Positions 40,027 to 48,091 of a stretch of DNA of 64,000 nucleotides are shown in pieces. Both the position numbers and the translations under genes were made by a program. The notes beneath the pieces are model-generated. The model ran no database searches, was not told the origin of the DNA, and saw only the letters and a list, made by a program, of their open reading frames with translations. The stretch covers positions 1-64,000 of the forward strand of contig JAUXRX010000041.1 in NCBI GenBank assembly GCA_030681645.1, written 5' to 3'. Position 1 is the stretch's first letter. Each line of letters starts with the position of its first letter. Source of the stretch: Archangium sp. GTDB lineage: Bacteria > Myxococcota > Myxococcia > Myxococcales > Myxococcaceae.

Positions 40027-42696
40027 TCAGTCGAGCTTGCCGAACACACCCCGGCGCTCGAGGAACTTCGCGAACTCGAGCACCGGCACCACCGTGAACG
40101 CCGCGCCGCCGATGATCAGCCAGTCGAGCGGCGAGAGCGGGAACGTGTCGAACAGCTTCTGCAGGAACGGGATGTAGAGGATGGCGATCAGCAGCGCGAG
40201 TTCCCAGAAGATGGCGATGTTGAGCCACTTGTTGGCGAACGGCCGGTGCAGCACCGAGGTGCGATCCGACCGGTAGTTGTACGCCTTGAAGAACTGGATC
40301 AGCACCAGCGAGACGAAGGTCATCGACATCGCCTCGGACAGGCTGCGGCCCGAGTGCGTCGACCAGGCGAAGAGCCCCACGTTCACCACCGTCGACCAGA
40401 GCCCGCCCACCAGCATGAGGATGATCACCGGCCGGGTGAAGATGCCCACCTTCCCGTCGCGCGGGTGGCGCTTCATCAGGTCGTCTTCGGGCGGGTCCAC
40501 CGCGAGCGCGAGCGCCGGCAGGCCGTCGGTGGCCAGGTTGACCCAGAGGATCTGCACCGCCGTCAGCGGCAACCCCAGGCCCATCAGCGACGCGCCCACC
40601 ATGAGGCCGATCTCTCCGATGTTCGAAGAGAGCAGGTACATGAGGTACTTCTTGATGTTGCCGAAGACGCGGCGCCCTTCTTCCACGGCCGCGACGATGC
40701 TGGCGAAGCTGTCGTCGGTGAGCGTCATCGCCGCCGCCTCGCGCGAGACGTCGGTGCCGGTGATGCCCATGGCGATGCCGATGTCGGCCTTGCGCAGCGA
40801 AGGCGCGTCGTTCACCCCGTCACCCGTCATCGCCACGGTGTGGCCGCCCGCCTGCAGCGCCGTGACGATGCGCAGCTTGTGGGCCGGCGAGACCCGCGCG
40901 AACACGTCGACGCCGTCGATCTGCGCGGCGAGCTGCCCTTCGTCCATCGCGTCGAGCTCGCGCCCGCTCACCACCTTCCCCTTCTTCAAGATGCCCAGCT
41001 CGCGCGCCACCGCCTCGGCGGTCTCCGGGTGATCGCCGGTGATCATCACCGCGCGAATGCCCGCGTCCTCGCACTTGCGGATCGCGTCGAAGGCCTCGGG
41101 GCGGGGCGGGTCGATCATCCCCACCAGGCCGAGCAGGGTGAGGTCCTTGTCGGAACCCTCGAGCGTGCCGTCGGGCTGGTGCGCGATGGCGAGCACGCGC
41201 AGCGCCTCACCCGCGAACTGCTTCGCGGCCTCGAGCACCCTGGTGCGCCCCGCGTCATCGAGCGGGATGGCGCCCGTGGGGCCTTCCACCTGCGTGCAGG
41301 CGTCGAGCACCACCTCGGGCGCGCCCTTGACGAACACCGTGCGGCCACCCGGAGTCTGGTGCTGCGTCGCCATGCGCCGCGACTCGGACGTGAAGGGCAC
41401 CTCGCCCTGCCGGGGCTGCGCGGCGTCGAGCTTCGCCTTGTCGAGCCCGAGCTTGGCGGCGGCCACCACCAGCGCACCCTCGGTCGGATCTCCGAGCACC
41501 GACCAGCCGGTCGCGTCGTGAGAGAGCGTGGCGTCTGACGCGAGCGCGCCGGCCTCGAGCAGCAACTGCAGCGGCGGAGTGAGGGTGGCTTCCTTGCCCG
41601 CGACGGTGAGCTGGCCCTTCGGCTCGTAGCCCGCGCCCGACAGCTCGAGCACCTCGCCGGCGACGAAGAAGCGCCGCACGGTCATCTCGTCCTTGGTGAG
41701 CGTGCCGGTCTTGTCCGAGCAGATGACGGTGGTGCTGCCCAGCGTCTCCACTGCCGGCAGCCGGCGAATGAGCGCGTTGCGCTTCACCATGCGCTGCAGG
41801 CCGAGCGCGAGCGAGATGGTGACCACGGCCGGCAACGCCTCGGGCACCACGGCCACCGCGAGCGCGATGCCGAAGATGAACATCTCGATGAAGGGCTGCC
41901 CGCGGAACAGGCCCACCGCGACGATCACCGCGACGACGACGAACGCGACCTTCGCCAGCACCGAGCCGACCTTGTCGAGGTTCTTCTGCAGCGGCGTCTT
42001 CGCCGTCTCCACCGTGTCGAGCAGCGAGGCGATGCGCCCGAACTCGGTCTGCATGCCGGTGGCAGCCACCACCGCGCGCCCCCGCCCGTAGGTGAGCGCG
42101 GTGCCGGCGTGCACGATGTTCTTCCGGTCGCCCACCGGCTGGTCGCCGGGGATGGGCTTGGTGTGCTTTTCCACCGCGACCGACTCGCCGGTGAGCGCCG
42201 CTTCTTCAGCCTGGAGGTTGACCGCCTCGAGCAGCCGCGCGTCGGCGGGCACGCGATCGCCCGTGTGCAACACCACCACGTCGCCCGGCACCACCTCGCG
42301 CGCGGGCACCTTCTTCTCTTCGCCGTCGCGCAGCACGTTGGCGTTGGGCGCGGCGAGCTTCTTGAGCGACTCGATGGCGCGCTCGGCGCGGTATTCCTGC
42401 ACGAAGCCCAGCAGCACCGCGAAGAGCACGATCACCGCGATGATCAACGACTCGAGCCCGTGGCCCACCGCGATCGACAGCCCCGTGGCGCCGAGCAGGA
42501 TGAGGATGAGCACGTTCTTGAACTGCGCGAGGAGGATCTTCCACCACTTCACCCGCTCGGACGCGCGCAGCTCGTTGGGCCCCACTTCGGCCAGCCGCTG
42601 GGTCGCCTCGGCGCTGGTCAGGCCCCGGTCGCGGCTCTTGAGCTTGTCGAGGGCGTCGCTGGTCGAGAGGGAGTGCCAGAGGGGTGCGGTGTCCAT
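40027..42696 (-). CDS. P-type cation-transporting ATPase (Ca2+-ATPase-like)
   Basis: 889-residue inner-membrane pump. An N-terminal cation-ATPase domain is followed by the actuator loop with TGES, the M4 motif VVPEALPAVV, the phosphorylation site CSDKTGTLT (about residue 335), the hinge MTGDGVNDAPSLRKADIGIA and C-terminal helices (VQILWVNLATDGLPALAL). PEALP and the overall layout point to the P2 group (Ca2+, or Na+/K+ in some), not to heavy-metal P1B pumps, and no CxxC metal domain is present. It lies 127 bases after the carbonic anhydrase on the same strand. Ion specificity is inferred only. Confidence 0.93.
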   Translation of the reverse strand: MDTAPLWHSLSTSDALDKLKSRDRGLTSAEATQRLAEVGPNELRASERVKWWKILLAQFKNVLILILLGATGLSIAVGHGLESLIIAVIVLFAVLLGFVQEYRAERAIESLKKLAAPNANVLRDGEEKKVPAREVVPGDVVVLHTGDRVPADARLLEAVNLQAEEAALTGESVAVEKHTKPIPGDQPVGDRKNIVHAGTALTYGRGRAVVAATGMQTEFGRIASLLDTVETAKTPLQKNLDKVGSVLAKVAFVVVAVIVAVGLFRGQPFIEMFIFGIALAVAVVPEALPAVVTISLALGLQRMVKRNALIRRLPAVETLGSTTVICSDKTGTLTKDEMTVRRFFVAGEVLELSGAGYEPKGQLTVAGKEATLTPPLQLLLEAGALASDATLSHDATGWSVLGDPTEGALVVAAAKLGLDKAKLDAAQPRQGEVPFTSESRRMATQHQTPGGRTVFVKGAPEVVLDACTQVEGPTGAIPLDDAGRTRVLEAAKQFAGEALRVLAIAHQPDGTLEGSDKDLTLLGLVGMIDPPRPEAFDAIRKCEDAGIRAVMITGDHPETAEAVARELGILKKGKVVSGRELDAMDEGQLAAQIDGVDVFARVSPAHKLRIVTALQAGGHTVAMTGDGVNDAPSLRKADIGIAMGITGTDVSREAAAMTLTDDSFASIVAAVEEGRRVFGNIKKYLMYLLSSNIGEIGLMVGASLMGLGLPLTAVQILWVNLATDGLPALALAVDPPEDDLMKRHPRDGKVGIFTRPVIILMLVGGLWSTVVNVGLFAWSTHSGRSLSEAMSMTFVSLVLIQFFKAYNYRSDRTSVLHRPFANKWLNIAIFWELALLIAILYIPFLQKLFDTFPLSPLDWLIIGGAAFTVVPVLEFAKFLERRGVFGKLD

Positions 42697-42823
42697 GAGT
42701 GCAGGCTCGTGTAGTGACGCCGGCTCGCCGCCGCCGTGTGGATGTGTGACGGCACTGCGCGTGCCATCGACGATTTGTGAAGGGTTGAAGCGGCCGGGCC
42801 GCGCATTTCCTGCACCTCCCGTT

Positions 42824-43483
42824 TCAGATGGCCCGGCGCTGGAGCCCCGGGACCGGCTCGTGGCGCTGCTCGCCCAGCGGCAGGAACTGGCGCTCGGCGG
42901 GGTCGAACGAAAAGACCACGCCTGTCTCGAGCTCGTAGACCCAGGCGTGCAGGTTGAGCTCGCGCCGCGCCACCTTCGCCGCCACCACCGGGTGCGTGCG
43001 CAGGTTCTCGAGCTGCACCAGGGTGTTCTCTTCGATGGTGGTGCTCAAGAGCGCCTCCCCTGCGAGGTGGCCGTAGTTCTCCTTCATGATGCGCTTCGTG
43101 GCGGCCGCGTGGCCCAGGAAGCTGCACAGCGCGGGGAAGTCGTCCGGGGAAGGCGGGTCGAGCAGCCCCTTCATCGCGCCGCACTGCGAATGCCCGCACA
43201 CGATGATGTCCTTCACCCCCAGCGCGGCCACGCCGAACTCGATGGTGGCCGCTTCCCCGCCGTGGTTCGGGCCCCAGGGCGGCACGATGTTGCCCGCGTT
43301 GCGGATGATGAAGAGCTCCCCGGGATCCGCCCCGGTGATCAGCGCGGGGTTGATGCGCGAGTCGCTGCAGGTGATGAACAGCGCCTCGGGCCGCTGCCCC
43401 AGGGCGAGCCGCTCGAAGAACTCCCTGCGGGTGGCGAAGACGTTGGCCTGGAAGTCATGGAGGCCATCAAGGAGCTTCTGCAT
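42824..43483 (-). CDS. beta-class carbonic anhydrase (second copy, different lineage)
   Basis: 219 residues with zinc ligands Cys39 (TCSDSR, Asp41/Arg43), His98 and Cys101 (CGHSQCGAM). The IIRNAGNIVPPWGPNHGGE block is typical of the cyanobacterial/plant-like beta branch, unlike the GHYGCGG enzyme near 3 kb. It may be cotranscribed with the P-type ATPase downstream and is divergent from the NhaR-like gene with 43 bases between starts. A role in bicarbonate or pH control linked to the ion pump is plausible. Confidence 0.95.
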   Translation of the reverse strand: MQKLLDGLHDFQANVFATRREFFERLALGQRPEALFITCSDSRINPALITGADPGELFIIRNAGNIVPPWGPNHGGEAATIEFGVAALGVKDIIVCGHSQCGAMKGLLDPPSPDDFPALCSFLGHAAATKRIMKENYGHLAGEALLSTTIEENTLVQLENLRTHPVVAAKVARRELNLHAWVYELETGVVFSFDPAERQFLPLGEQRHEPVPGLQRRAI

Positions 43484-43526
43484 GCCCCTGTACCTAAAGG
43501 CGGACCATCGCGAGGTCTGCTAGATA

Positions 43527-44471
43527 ATGACGAGCGAATTCTTCGAAAAACCCGAGGTCTCCCGCCGCATGGCCTGGCTCAACTACCACCACCTCTTCTA
43601 CTTCTGGACGGTGGCGCGCAGCGGCACCATCACCCTGGCCAGCAAGGAGCTGCGGCTGGCGCAGCCCACCATCTCGGCGCAGCTCAAGACGCTCGAGGCC
43701 TCGCTGGGGCACTCGCTCTTCGTGCGGGAAGGCCGGCGCCTGGTGTTGACCGAGGTGGGGCAGACCACCTTCCGCTACGCCGACGACATCTTCAGGCTCG
43801 GGCGCGAGCTGCAGGAGACCCTGGCGCGGGGCCCGCTGGGGCAGCCGCTGAGGCTCAAGGTGGGCGTGGTGGACGTCATCCCCAAGCTGGTGGCCGAGCG
43901 GCTGCTCGCCCCCGCGTACGAAGCGGTGCCCGACCTGCTGCTCGAGTGCGTCGAGCTGCCCCTGGCCCAGCTGCTGGGCAGCCTGGCGCTGCACGAGCTC
44001 GACGTGGTGCTGGCCGAGCAGCCCGCGCCCCGCAACGTGAGGGTGCGCACCTTCAGCCACAAGCTGGGCGACAGCGGCATCTCGTTCTTCGGCACCCGGC
44101 ACTTCAAGGCGGTGGCGAAGAAGTTCCCCCAGAGCCTCGACGGCAAGCCGATGCTGCTGCCCACCATCGACACCGCGCTGCGCGGGGAGCTCGAGGCCTG
44201 GTTCCAGTCGTGGGGGGTGCGCCCGAAGGTGGTGGGCGAGTTCGACGACAGCGCCTTGATGAAGGTCTTCGGAGATCGCGGCCGCGGCATCTTCACCGCG
44301 CCGACGGTGGTGGAGGACGACGTGCTGCGCCACCGCTCGCTCACGGTGCTGGGCCGCATCGACGCGTTGCGCCAGTCGTTCTACGCCATCTCGGTCGAGC
44401 GAAGGCTGCGCCACCCCGCGGTGGTGGCCATCGCCGAGAACGCGCGCCGGGAGCTGTTTGGCGCGGGATAG
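43527..44471 (+). CDS. NhaR-like LysR-family transcriptional regulator
   Basis: 314 residues. The N-terminal segment WLNYHHLFYFWTVARSG and HTH (LASKELRLAQPTISAQLKTL) are distinctive of NhaR, the Na+/pH-responsive activator, and the C-terminal half is a LysR substrate domain. No nhaA is nearby; instead it is divergent from carbonic anhydrase and the cation ATPase, which it may regulate. The inducer is not deducible. It ends 49 bases before a convergent lipoprotein gene, separated by a hairpin. Confidence 0.88.
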   Translation: MTSEFFEKPEVSRRMAWLNYHHLFYFWTVARSGTITLASKELRLAQPTISAQLKTLEASLGHSLFVREGRRLVLTEVGQTTFRYADDIFRLGRELQETLARGPLGQPLRLKVGVVDVIPKLVAERLLAPAYEAVPDLLLECVELPLAQLLGSLALHELDVVLAEQPAPRNVRVRTFSHKLGDSGISFFGTRHFKAVAKKFPQSLDGKPMLLPTIDTALRGELEAWFQSWGVRPKVVGEFDDSALMKVFGDRGRGIFTAPTVVEDDVLRHRSLTVLGRIDALRQSFYAISVERRLRHPAVVAIAENARRELFGAG

Positions 44472-44476
44472 GCTCT

Positions 44477-44503
44477 CCCTCTCCCTGCGCAGCGGGGAGA
44501 GGG
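44477..44503. terminator. CCCTCTCC...GGAGAGGG hairpin repeat, copy 2
   Basis: CCCTCTCC, CTGCGCAGCG loop region, GGGAGAGGG, followed by TCGGGGTGAGGGGC. It lies between the convergent NhaR-like and lipoprotein genes; probable bidirectional terminator. Confidence 0.75.
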
Positions 44504-44519
44504 TCGGGGTGAGGGGCCA

Positions 44520-45644
44520 CTAAAGGACGACCAGGGCCTGCTCGGCCAGCGCCCACGTGCCCGGCTCGACGTCCCAGGTGGCGCCATCGAGCTCGAGGGT
44601 GCCCGTCACCACGCCGTACACCTGGTGGAAGTCGCGCTCGACGATCCACAGGTCGGCGCTCTGGTTGCGGCGATGGAAGAGCTGCTCGAAGCCGGGAGGC
44701 GCGCTCAGGGTGAGGTCGACGCGCGCGCCGCGGCCGGGGGCGGCCGGCGTGTGCACGTGCCAGGGCCCGAACTGCTGCGTGGCGGGGTCGAGCTCGTAGT
44801 CGAAGACCAGCTCCTCGACCTTGGAGAAGCGGCTCTCGAGCCAGAAGCCGTGGTTCTTCGTGTCGGCCAGCGGGCGGCTGCGGTCGCGATCGATGGCGCC
44901 CTGCACCGAGAACGTGCGCACCTCGCCGGTGAGGCGGTTGCGCGCGCGGCCCGAGGTGGCCAGGTAGTTCCAGTGCAGCGTGGTGCGCTGGTGCCCCACG
45001 GTGCGGTCGTAGAGGCCGAGCGCGCCCGGCGTGAGCGCGTGTTCTTCGCCCTCGACCGTCACCGCGCCCTCGGTGAGCGACACGTTGCCCCACACCCCCA
45101 GCGCGCCGTAGCCGTCGTGGAAGCGGTGAATCTGCGTGAGCGGCGGCGTGAGGATCTCGCTCGCCTTGCCCCGCACCCGCAACCCGTTCGCGTTCACGTC
45201 GAAGTCGAGCTGGCCGTCGACGAGCGTCATGTGCGAGCCGGTGGAGGGATCGGTGAGCGTGGTGACCGCCGCGTCGCACTTCAGGCTGTCGGAGAACATC
45301 TGCACCACGTCTTCACTGTGGAACGCGCCGGTCTGCTTGTCGGTCACCACCACCGCCACGTTGCCCGCGAAGTCGGTGCGCACCATCTGCACCACCACGT
45401 AGAAGCGGGGGTCGTCCACGTTCACGTGGAGCCACTGCTTCAGGTTGTATTTGTCGCCCGCGGCCTGGTCCTGGTTGAAGGAGCCGGTGAAGGACTCGTA
45501 CCAGCCGCCCTGGTAGATGCCGCGCGCGTCGACCAGCGCGTCGGGCGAGGGGCGGCGCTCGAGGTAACGATCTCCGGTGGTGTCGATCGTCTGCGGGACG
45601 GGAGCACAGCCGATCAAGCAGAGTCCGAGCAGGAGCGCGCGCAT
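44520..45644 (-). CDS. lipoprotein of unknown function, lipocalin/AttH-like fold possible
   Basis: 374 residues with a lipoprotein signal (MRALLLGLCLIGCAPV). The mature part is beta-rich with many tryptophans and aromatic pairs (GGWYESFTGSF, HQRTTLHWNYLATSG, GPWHVHTP), suggesting a two-domain lipocalin-like fold as in the AttH/DUF2804-type hydrolase-like proteins; that link is weak. The start codon overlaps the stop of the upstream barrel-like gene in TGATG, so the two are translationally coupled. Confidence 0.6.
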   Translation of the reverse strand: MRALLLGLCLIGCAPVPQTIDTTGDRYLERRPSPDALVDARGIYQGGWYESFTGSFNQDQAAGDKYNLKQWLHVNVDDPRFYVVVQMVRTDFAGNVAVVVTDKQTGAFHSEDVVQMFSDSLKCDAAVTTLTDPSTGSHMTLVDGQLDFDVNANGLRVRGKASEILTPPLTQIHRFHDGYGALGVWGNVSLTEGAVTVEGEEHALTPGALGLYDRTVGHQRTTLHWNYLATSGRARNRLTGEVRTFSVQGAIDRDRSRPLADTKNHGFWLESRFSKVEELVFDYELDPATQQFGPWHVHTPAAPGRGARVDLTLSAPPGFEQLFHRRNQSADLWIVERDFHQVYGVVTGTLELDGATWDVEPGTWALAEQALVVL

Positions 45645-46102
45645 CAGAACGTCCTCCCCACGTAGAGGCGCGGCTGCACACCGGCACCGAACAGGCTGAG
45701 CATGCCGCTCACCGCGGCGCCGAAGGTCCAGCGCTCGAAGTGTTTCTCCACCGCGAGGTCGAGGTAGCCGACGGGCAGCACCGGGCTGGCGTGTGTCCAG
45801 TACGCGCCGAGGCTCAGGCCCAGCCGCGGGCGCACCGGGCCGAGGTCACGGAAGACCGACCAGCCGAGGCGCAGGCCGATCGCCGGGTCGGCCTTGCCGG
45901 TGGGGAAGAACAGCATCCACTCCACGCCGGCCTCGAGAGACGACCAGGCGTAGTCGTGCCGGTAAGCGAGCTGGAGATCGGTCGCCCCGACGCGCAGCTC
46001 GTTGTGGAGGTTCGCCATCCACGCGGCGCCCGCAGAGAGCTGCAGGCCGTGGGCGCGGGCAGGCGACGCGAAGAGCAGGAGCGCGAGGACGAGGCGGTGC
46101 AC
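45644..46102 (-). CDS. small secreted beta-rich protein, unknown
   Basis: 152 residues, GTG start, signal peptide LVLALLLFASPARAHG. Repeating amphipathic strands (VEWMLFFPTGKADPAIGLRL, RLGLSLGAYW) and the final RLYVGRTF suggest an outer-membrane barrel. It is coupled to the lipoprotein gene by a one-base stop/start overlap, so the two products probably act together. No family is recognised. Confidence 0.65.
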   Translation of the reverse strand: MHRLVLALLLFASPARAHGLQLSAGAAWMANLHNELRVGATDLQLAYRHDYAWSSLEAGVEWMLFFPTGKADPAIGLRLGWSVFRDLGPVRPRLGLSLGAYWTHASPVLPVGYLDLAVEKHFERWTFGAAVSGMLSLFGAGVQPRLYVGRTF

Positions 46103-46179
46103 GAAGCGCGTGTATTCACAGAGGGGACTGCGCGCAACGAACCAGGCAATCGTTCGCGGCCCCGACCGTACGCGCGCGT

Positions 46180-46479
46180 ATGGAAATCCAACCAGTCAAC
46201 CTCACCGAGCTCGCGGCCGTGATCATGAGCTGCCTCATCGTGCTCATTCCCGTCATGGGCGTGACGGCCCGCTTCGCGGTCAAGCCGCTCATCGATGCGC
46301 TGGTGCAGTCGGGGGTGCTGGGGGCGCTCAAGCAGGGCGCACCCGAGGCCGAGCTGGGCCGCCTGTCGCGGCGGGTGCTCGAGTTGGAGCAGGTGGTCGC
46401 GCGCCTCGAGGGCCCGCCCGTCACCGACGAGCGCTCGCTCGAGCCTCAGCCGGTCGAGCTGCGCCGGCTGCGCACCTGA
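46180..46479 (+). CDS. small membrane protein with C-terminal coiled coil
   Basis: 99 residues beginning MEIQPVNLTELAAVIM. One membrane helix (AAVIMSCLIVLIPVMGVTARF) is followed by a helical heptad region (GRLSRRVLELEQVVARLEG). An upstream in-frame extension is antisense to the neighbouring gene and rejected. Function is unknown. Similar short membrane/coiled-coil proteins are common in Myxococcota. It nearly abuts the convergent SMI1/KNR4 gene. Confidence 0.65.
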   Translation: MEIQPVNLTELAAVIMSCLIVLIPVMGVTARFAVKPLIDALVQSGVLGALKQGAPEAELGRLSRRVLELEQVVARLEGPPVTDERSLEPQPVELRRLRT

Positions 46480-46480
46480 G

Positions 46481-47044
46481 TCACCCTTCCTGGCGCTGAA
46501 GTGAGAACGCCCCGTCACCATCGACGACGAGGGCGTATTCGTCGCGCTCGACCGCCTCGACGTAGGCCTCGAGCCACTCGGGGACGGAGGGCGCCAGCAG
46601 CCGCAGGTACGGGGCCTCGTCGCTGCCGGCGAACACGCGCCCGGTGGCGGCGTTGACCACCACGCAGCTCCCCTTGCGGCTGGCGATGGGCAGCCAGGCG
46701 TCTGACCTCACCTCTTCCCGCGTCATCCCGTGCTCGGGCGCGGCGCGGACCTTCGCCAGCAACCGGAGCGTGGCGGCGCGCTCGTTGACCACCCACGCGA
46801 TCGGCAGCAGGTGGAGCGCCCCGATGAGGCTGTCGCCGGCCTTCCGCTGGCCGTCGTGCATCAACCAGAGCGCGCGCAGCCCGGGCGGCACGGTGAAGCC
46901 CAGCTTGTGCTCGAGCTTTCCGAGCTGAATCGGCTTGGCTCCCGGGGCGAGCGACTGCATCAGCCCCATCGCGTCGTGTTCCTTGAGCCAGGCCGCGAGG
47001 CGCCGGAATGAGTCGACGAGGGACACCTGAGCGCCTTTGGCCAT
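46481..47044 (-). CDS. SMI1/KNR4-family protein
   Basis: 187 residues from the ATG at 47044 (MAKGAQVSLVDSFRRL); an earlier in-frame ATG would run through the inverted repeat. LGKLEHKLGFTVPPGLRALW followed by LMHDGQ is the SMI1/KNR4 signature (SUKH superfamily), whose bacterial members are often immunity proteins against toxins or general regulatory adaptors. No toxin gene is adjacent. It is divergent from the DUF58 gene across a large inverted repeat. Confidence 0.82.
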   Translation of the reverse strand: MAKGAQVSLVDSFRRLAAWLKEHDAMGLMQSLAPGAKPIQLGKLEHKLGFTVPPGLRALWLMHDGQRKAGDSLIGALHLLPIAWVVNERAATLRLLAKVRAAPEHGMTREEVRSDAWLPIASRKGSCVVVNAATGRVFAGSDEAPYLRLLAPSVPEWLEAYVEAVERDEYALVVDGDGAFSLQRQEG

Positions 47045-47067
47045 CCCCCCACCTACTCCTTTCCCTG

Positions 47068-47149
47068 CCGGTTGCCGTGATCTCCGTCGAGCCGCCGAGC
47101 CCCCGAACAGCCAGAGCCCTCGGCGGCTCGACGGCATCACGGCAACCGG
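47068..47149. repeat. near-perfect 31-32-bp inverted repeat in divergent promoter region
   Basis: Left arm 47068-47099 and right arm 47119-47149 are complementary except for a one-base bulge and a mismatch near the middle; the loop is 19 bases. It is between the divergent SMI1/KNR4 (starts 47044) and DUF58 (starts 47213) genes, so it is not a terminator of either. It could be a cruciform, a regulator site or a mobile palindrome. Confidence 0.85.
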
Positions 47150-47212
47150 CCTCGGAGTGAAGGCGTGGGATGCGATGACCCCTCGCGTGGGTTACACACC
47201 CGCCAGAAGTCC

Positions 47213-48091
47213 ATGCTCCTCGACGCCGCCACCCTCTCCCGCATCGCTGGCCTCAAGCTGCGCGCCCGCGCCGTGGTGGAAGGCGTGCTCTCGGGCCTGC
47301 ACAAGTCGCCCAGCCAGGGGCAGAGCGTCGAGTTCGCCGAGCACAAGGAGTACGCGCCGGGCGACGAGCTGCGCCACCTCGACTGGAAGGCGTACGGCAA
47401 GTTCGACAAGTTCTACGTGAAGCGGTTCGAGCACGAGACCAACCTGCGCGCGGTGATGGTGGTCGACACCTCGGGCTCGATGGGCTTCGGCACCTCGGGC
47501 CTGTCCAAGCTCGACGTGGGCCGGGTGATGGCGGCCACCCTGGCGCACCTGCTCATTCGCCAGCAGGACGCGGCGGGCGTGGCGCTGGTGGCGCAGGGCC
47601 GGTTCGCCGAGATTCCCCCGCGGTCCACCGCCGGCCACCTGGGCGCGGTGCTCGAGGCGCTGGAGAGCGCGACGCCCCACGGCCTGACCGACCTCGCGCT
47701 CACCGCCGACACGCTGGCCGAGAAGCTGCCCCGCCGCAGCCTGGTGTGCGTGTTCTCGGACTTCTTCGACGAGCGGCAGGACGCGCTCAAGCGGATCCTC
47801 GCGCTGCGCTCGCGCAAGCATGACGTGGCCGTCTTCCACCTGGTGGACAAGGCCGAGCTCGAGTTTCCCTTCGACGACCCGACGCTGTTCCTCTCGATGG
47901 AAGACGACCGCCGCGTCGAGGTGAACCCGCGGGAGATCAGGGAGAGCTACCTCGAGGAGTTCAACCGCTTCCTCGAGTCCACCCGCGACGCGTGCCGCGC
48001 GGCCGACTGCGACTACGAGCGCGTGCGCACCGACGAGCCCATCGACGAGGTGCTGCTGCGCTTCCTCGGCCGCCGCGGAGGCAAGCTGTGA
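47213..48091 (+). CDS. DUF58 protein with VWA-like domain
   Basis: 292 residues starting MLLDAATLSRIAGLKLRARA. The DUF58 core is VEFAEHKEYAPGDELRHLDW, followed by a von Willebrand A-type fold with the MIDAS motif DTSGSMGF and SDFFDE. Such proteins usually act with MoxR ATPases and Bat proteins in envelope stress or maturation of protein complexes. The stop overlaps the next start in GTGA, so coupling is tight. A MoxR gene normally precedes it; here there is none. Confidence 0.9.
   Translation: MLLDAATLSRIAGLKLRARAVVEGVLSGLHKSPSQGQSVEFAEHKEYAPGDELRHLDWKAYGKFDKFYVKRFEHETNLRAVMVVDTSGSMGFGTSGLSKLDVGRVMAATLAHLLIRQQDAAGVALVAQGRFAEIPPRSTAGHLGAVLEALESATPHGLTDLALTADTLAEKLPRRSLVCVFSDFFDERQDALKRILALRSRKHDVAVFHLVDKAELEFPFDDPTLFLSMEDDRRVEVNPREIRESYLEEFNRFLESTRDACRAADCDYERVRTDEPIDEVLLRFLGRRGGKL

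Noticed and set aside
42092..44512. 806-codon plus-strand open frame
   Set aside because: Crosses the P-type ATPase, carbonic anhydrase and NhaR-like genes in wrong frames; Arg/Pro/Ala-rich composition typical of high-G+C shadow frames.
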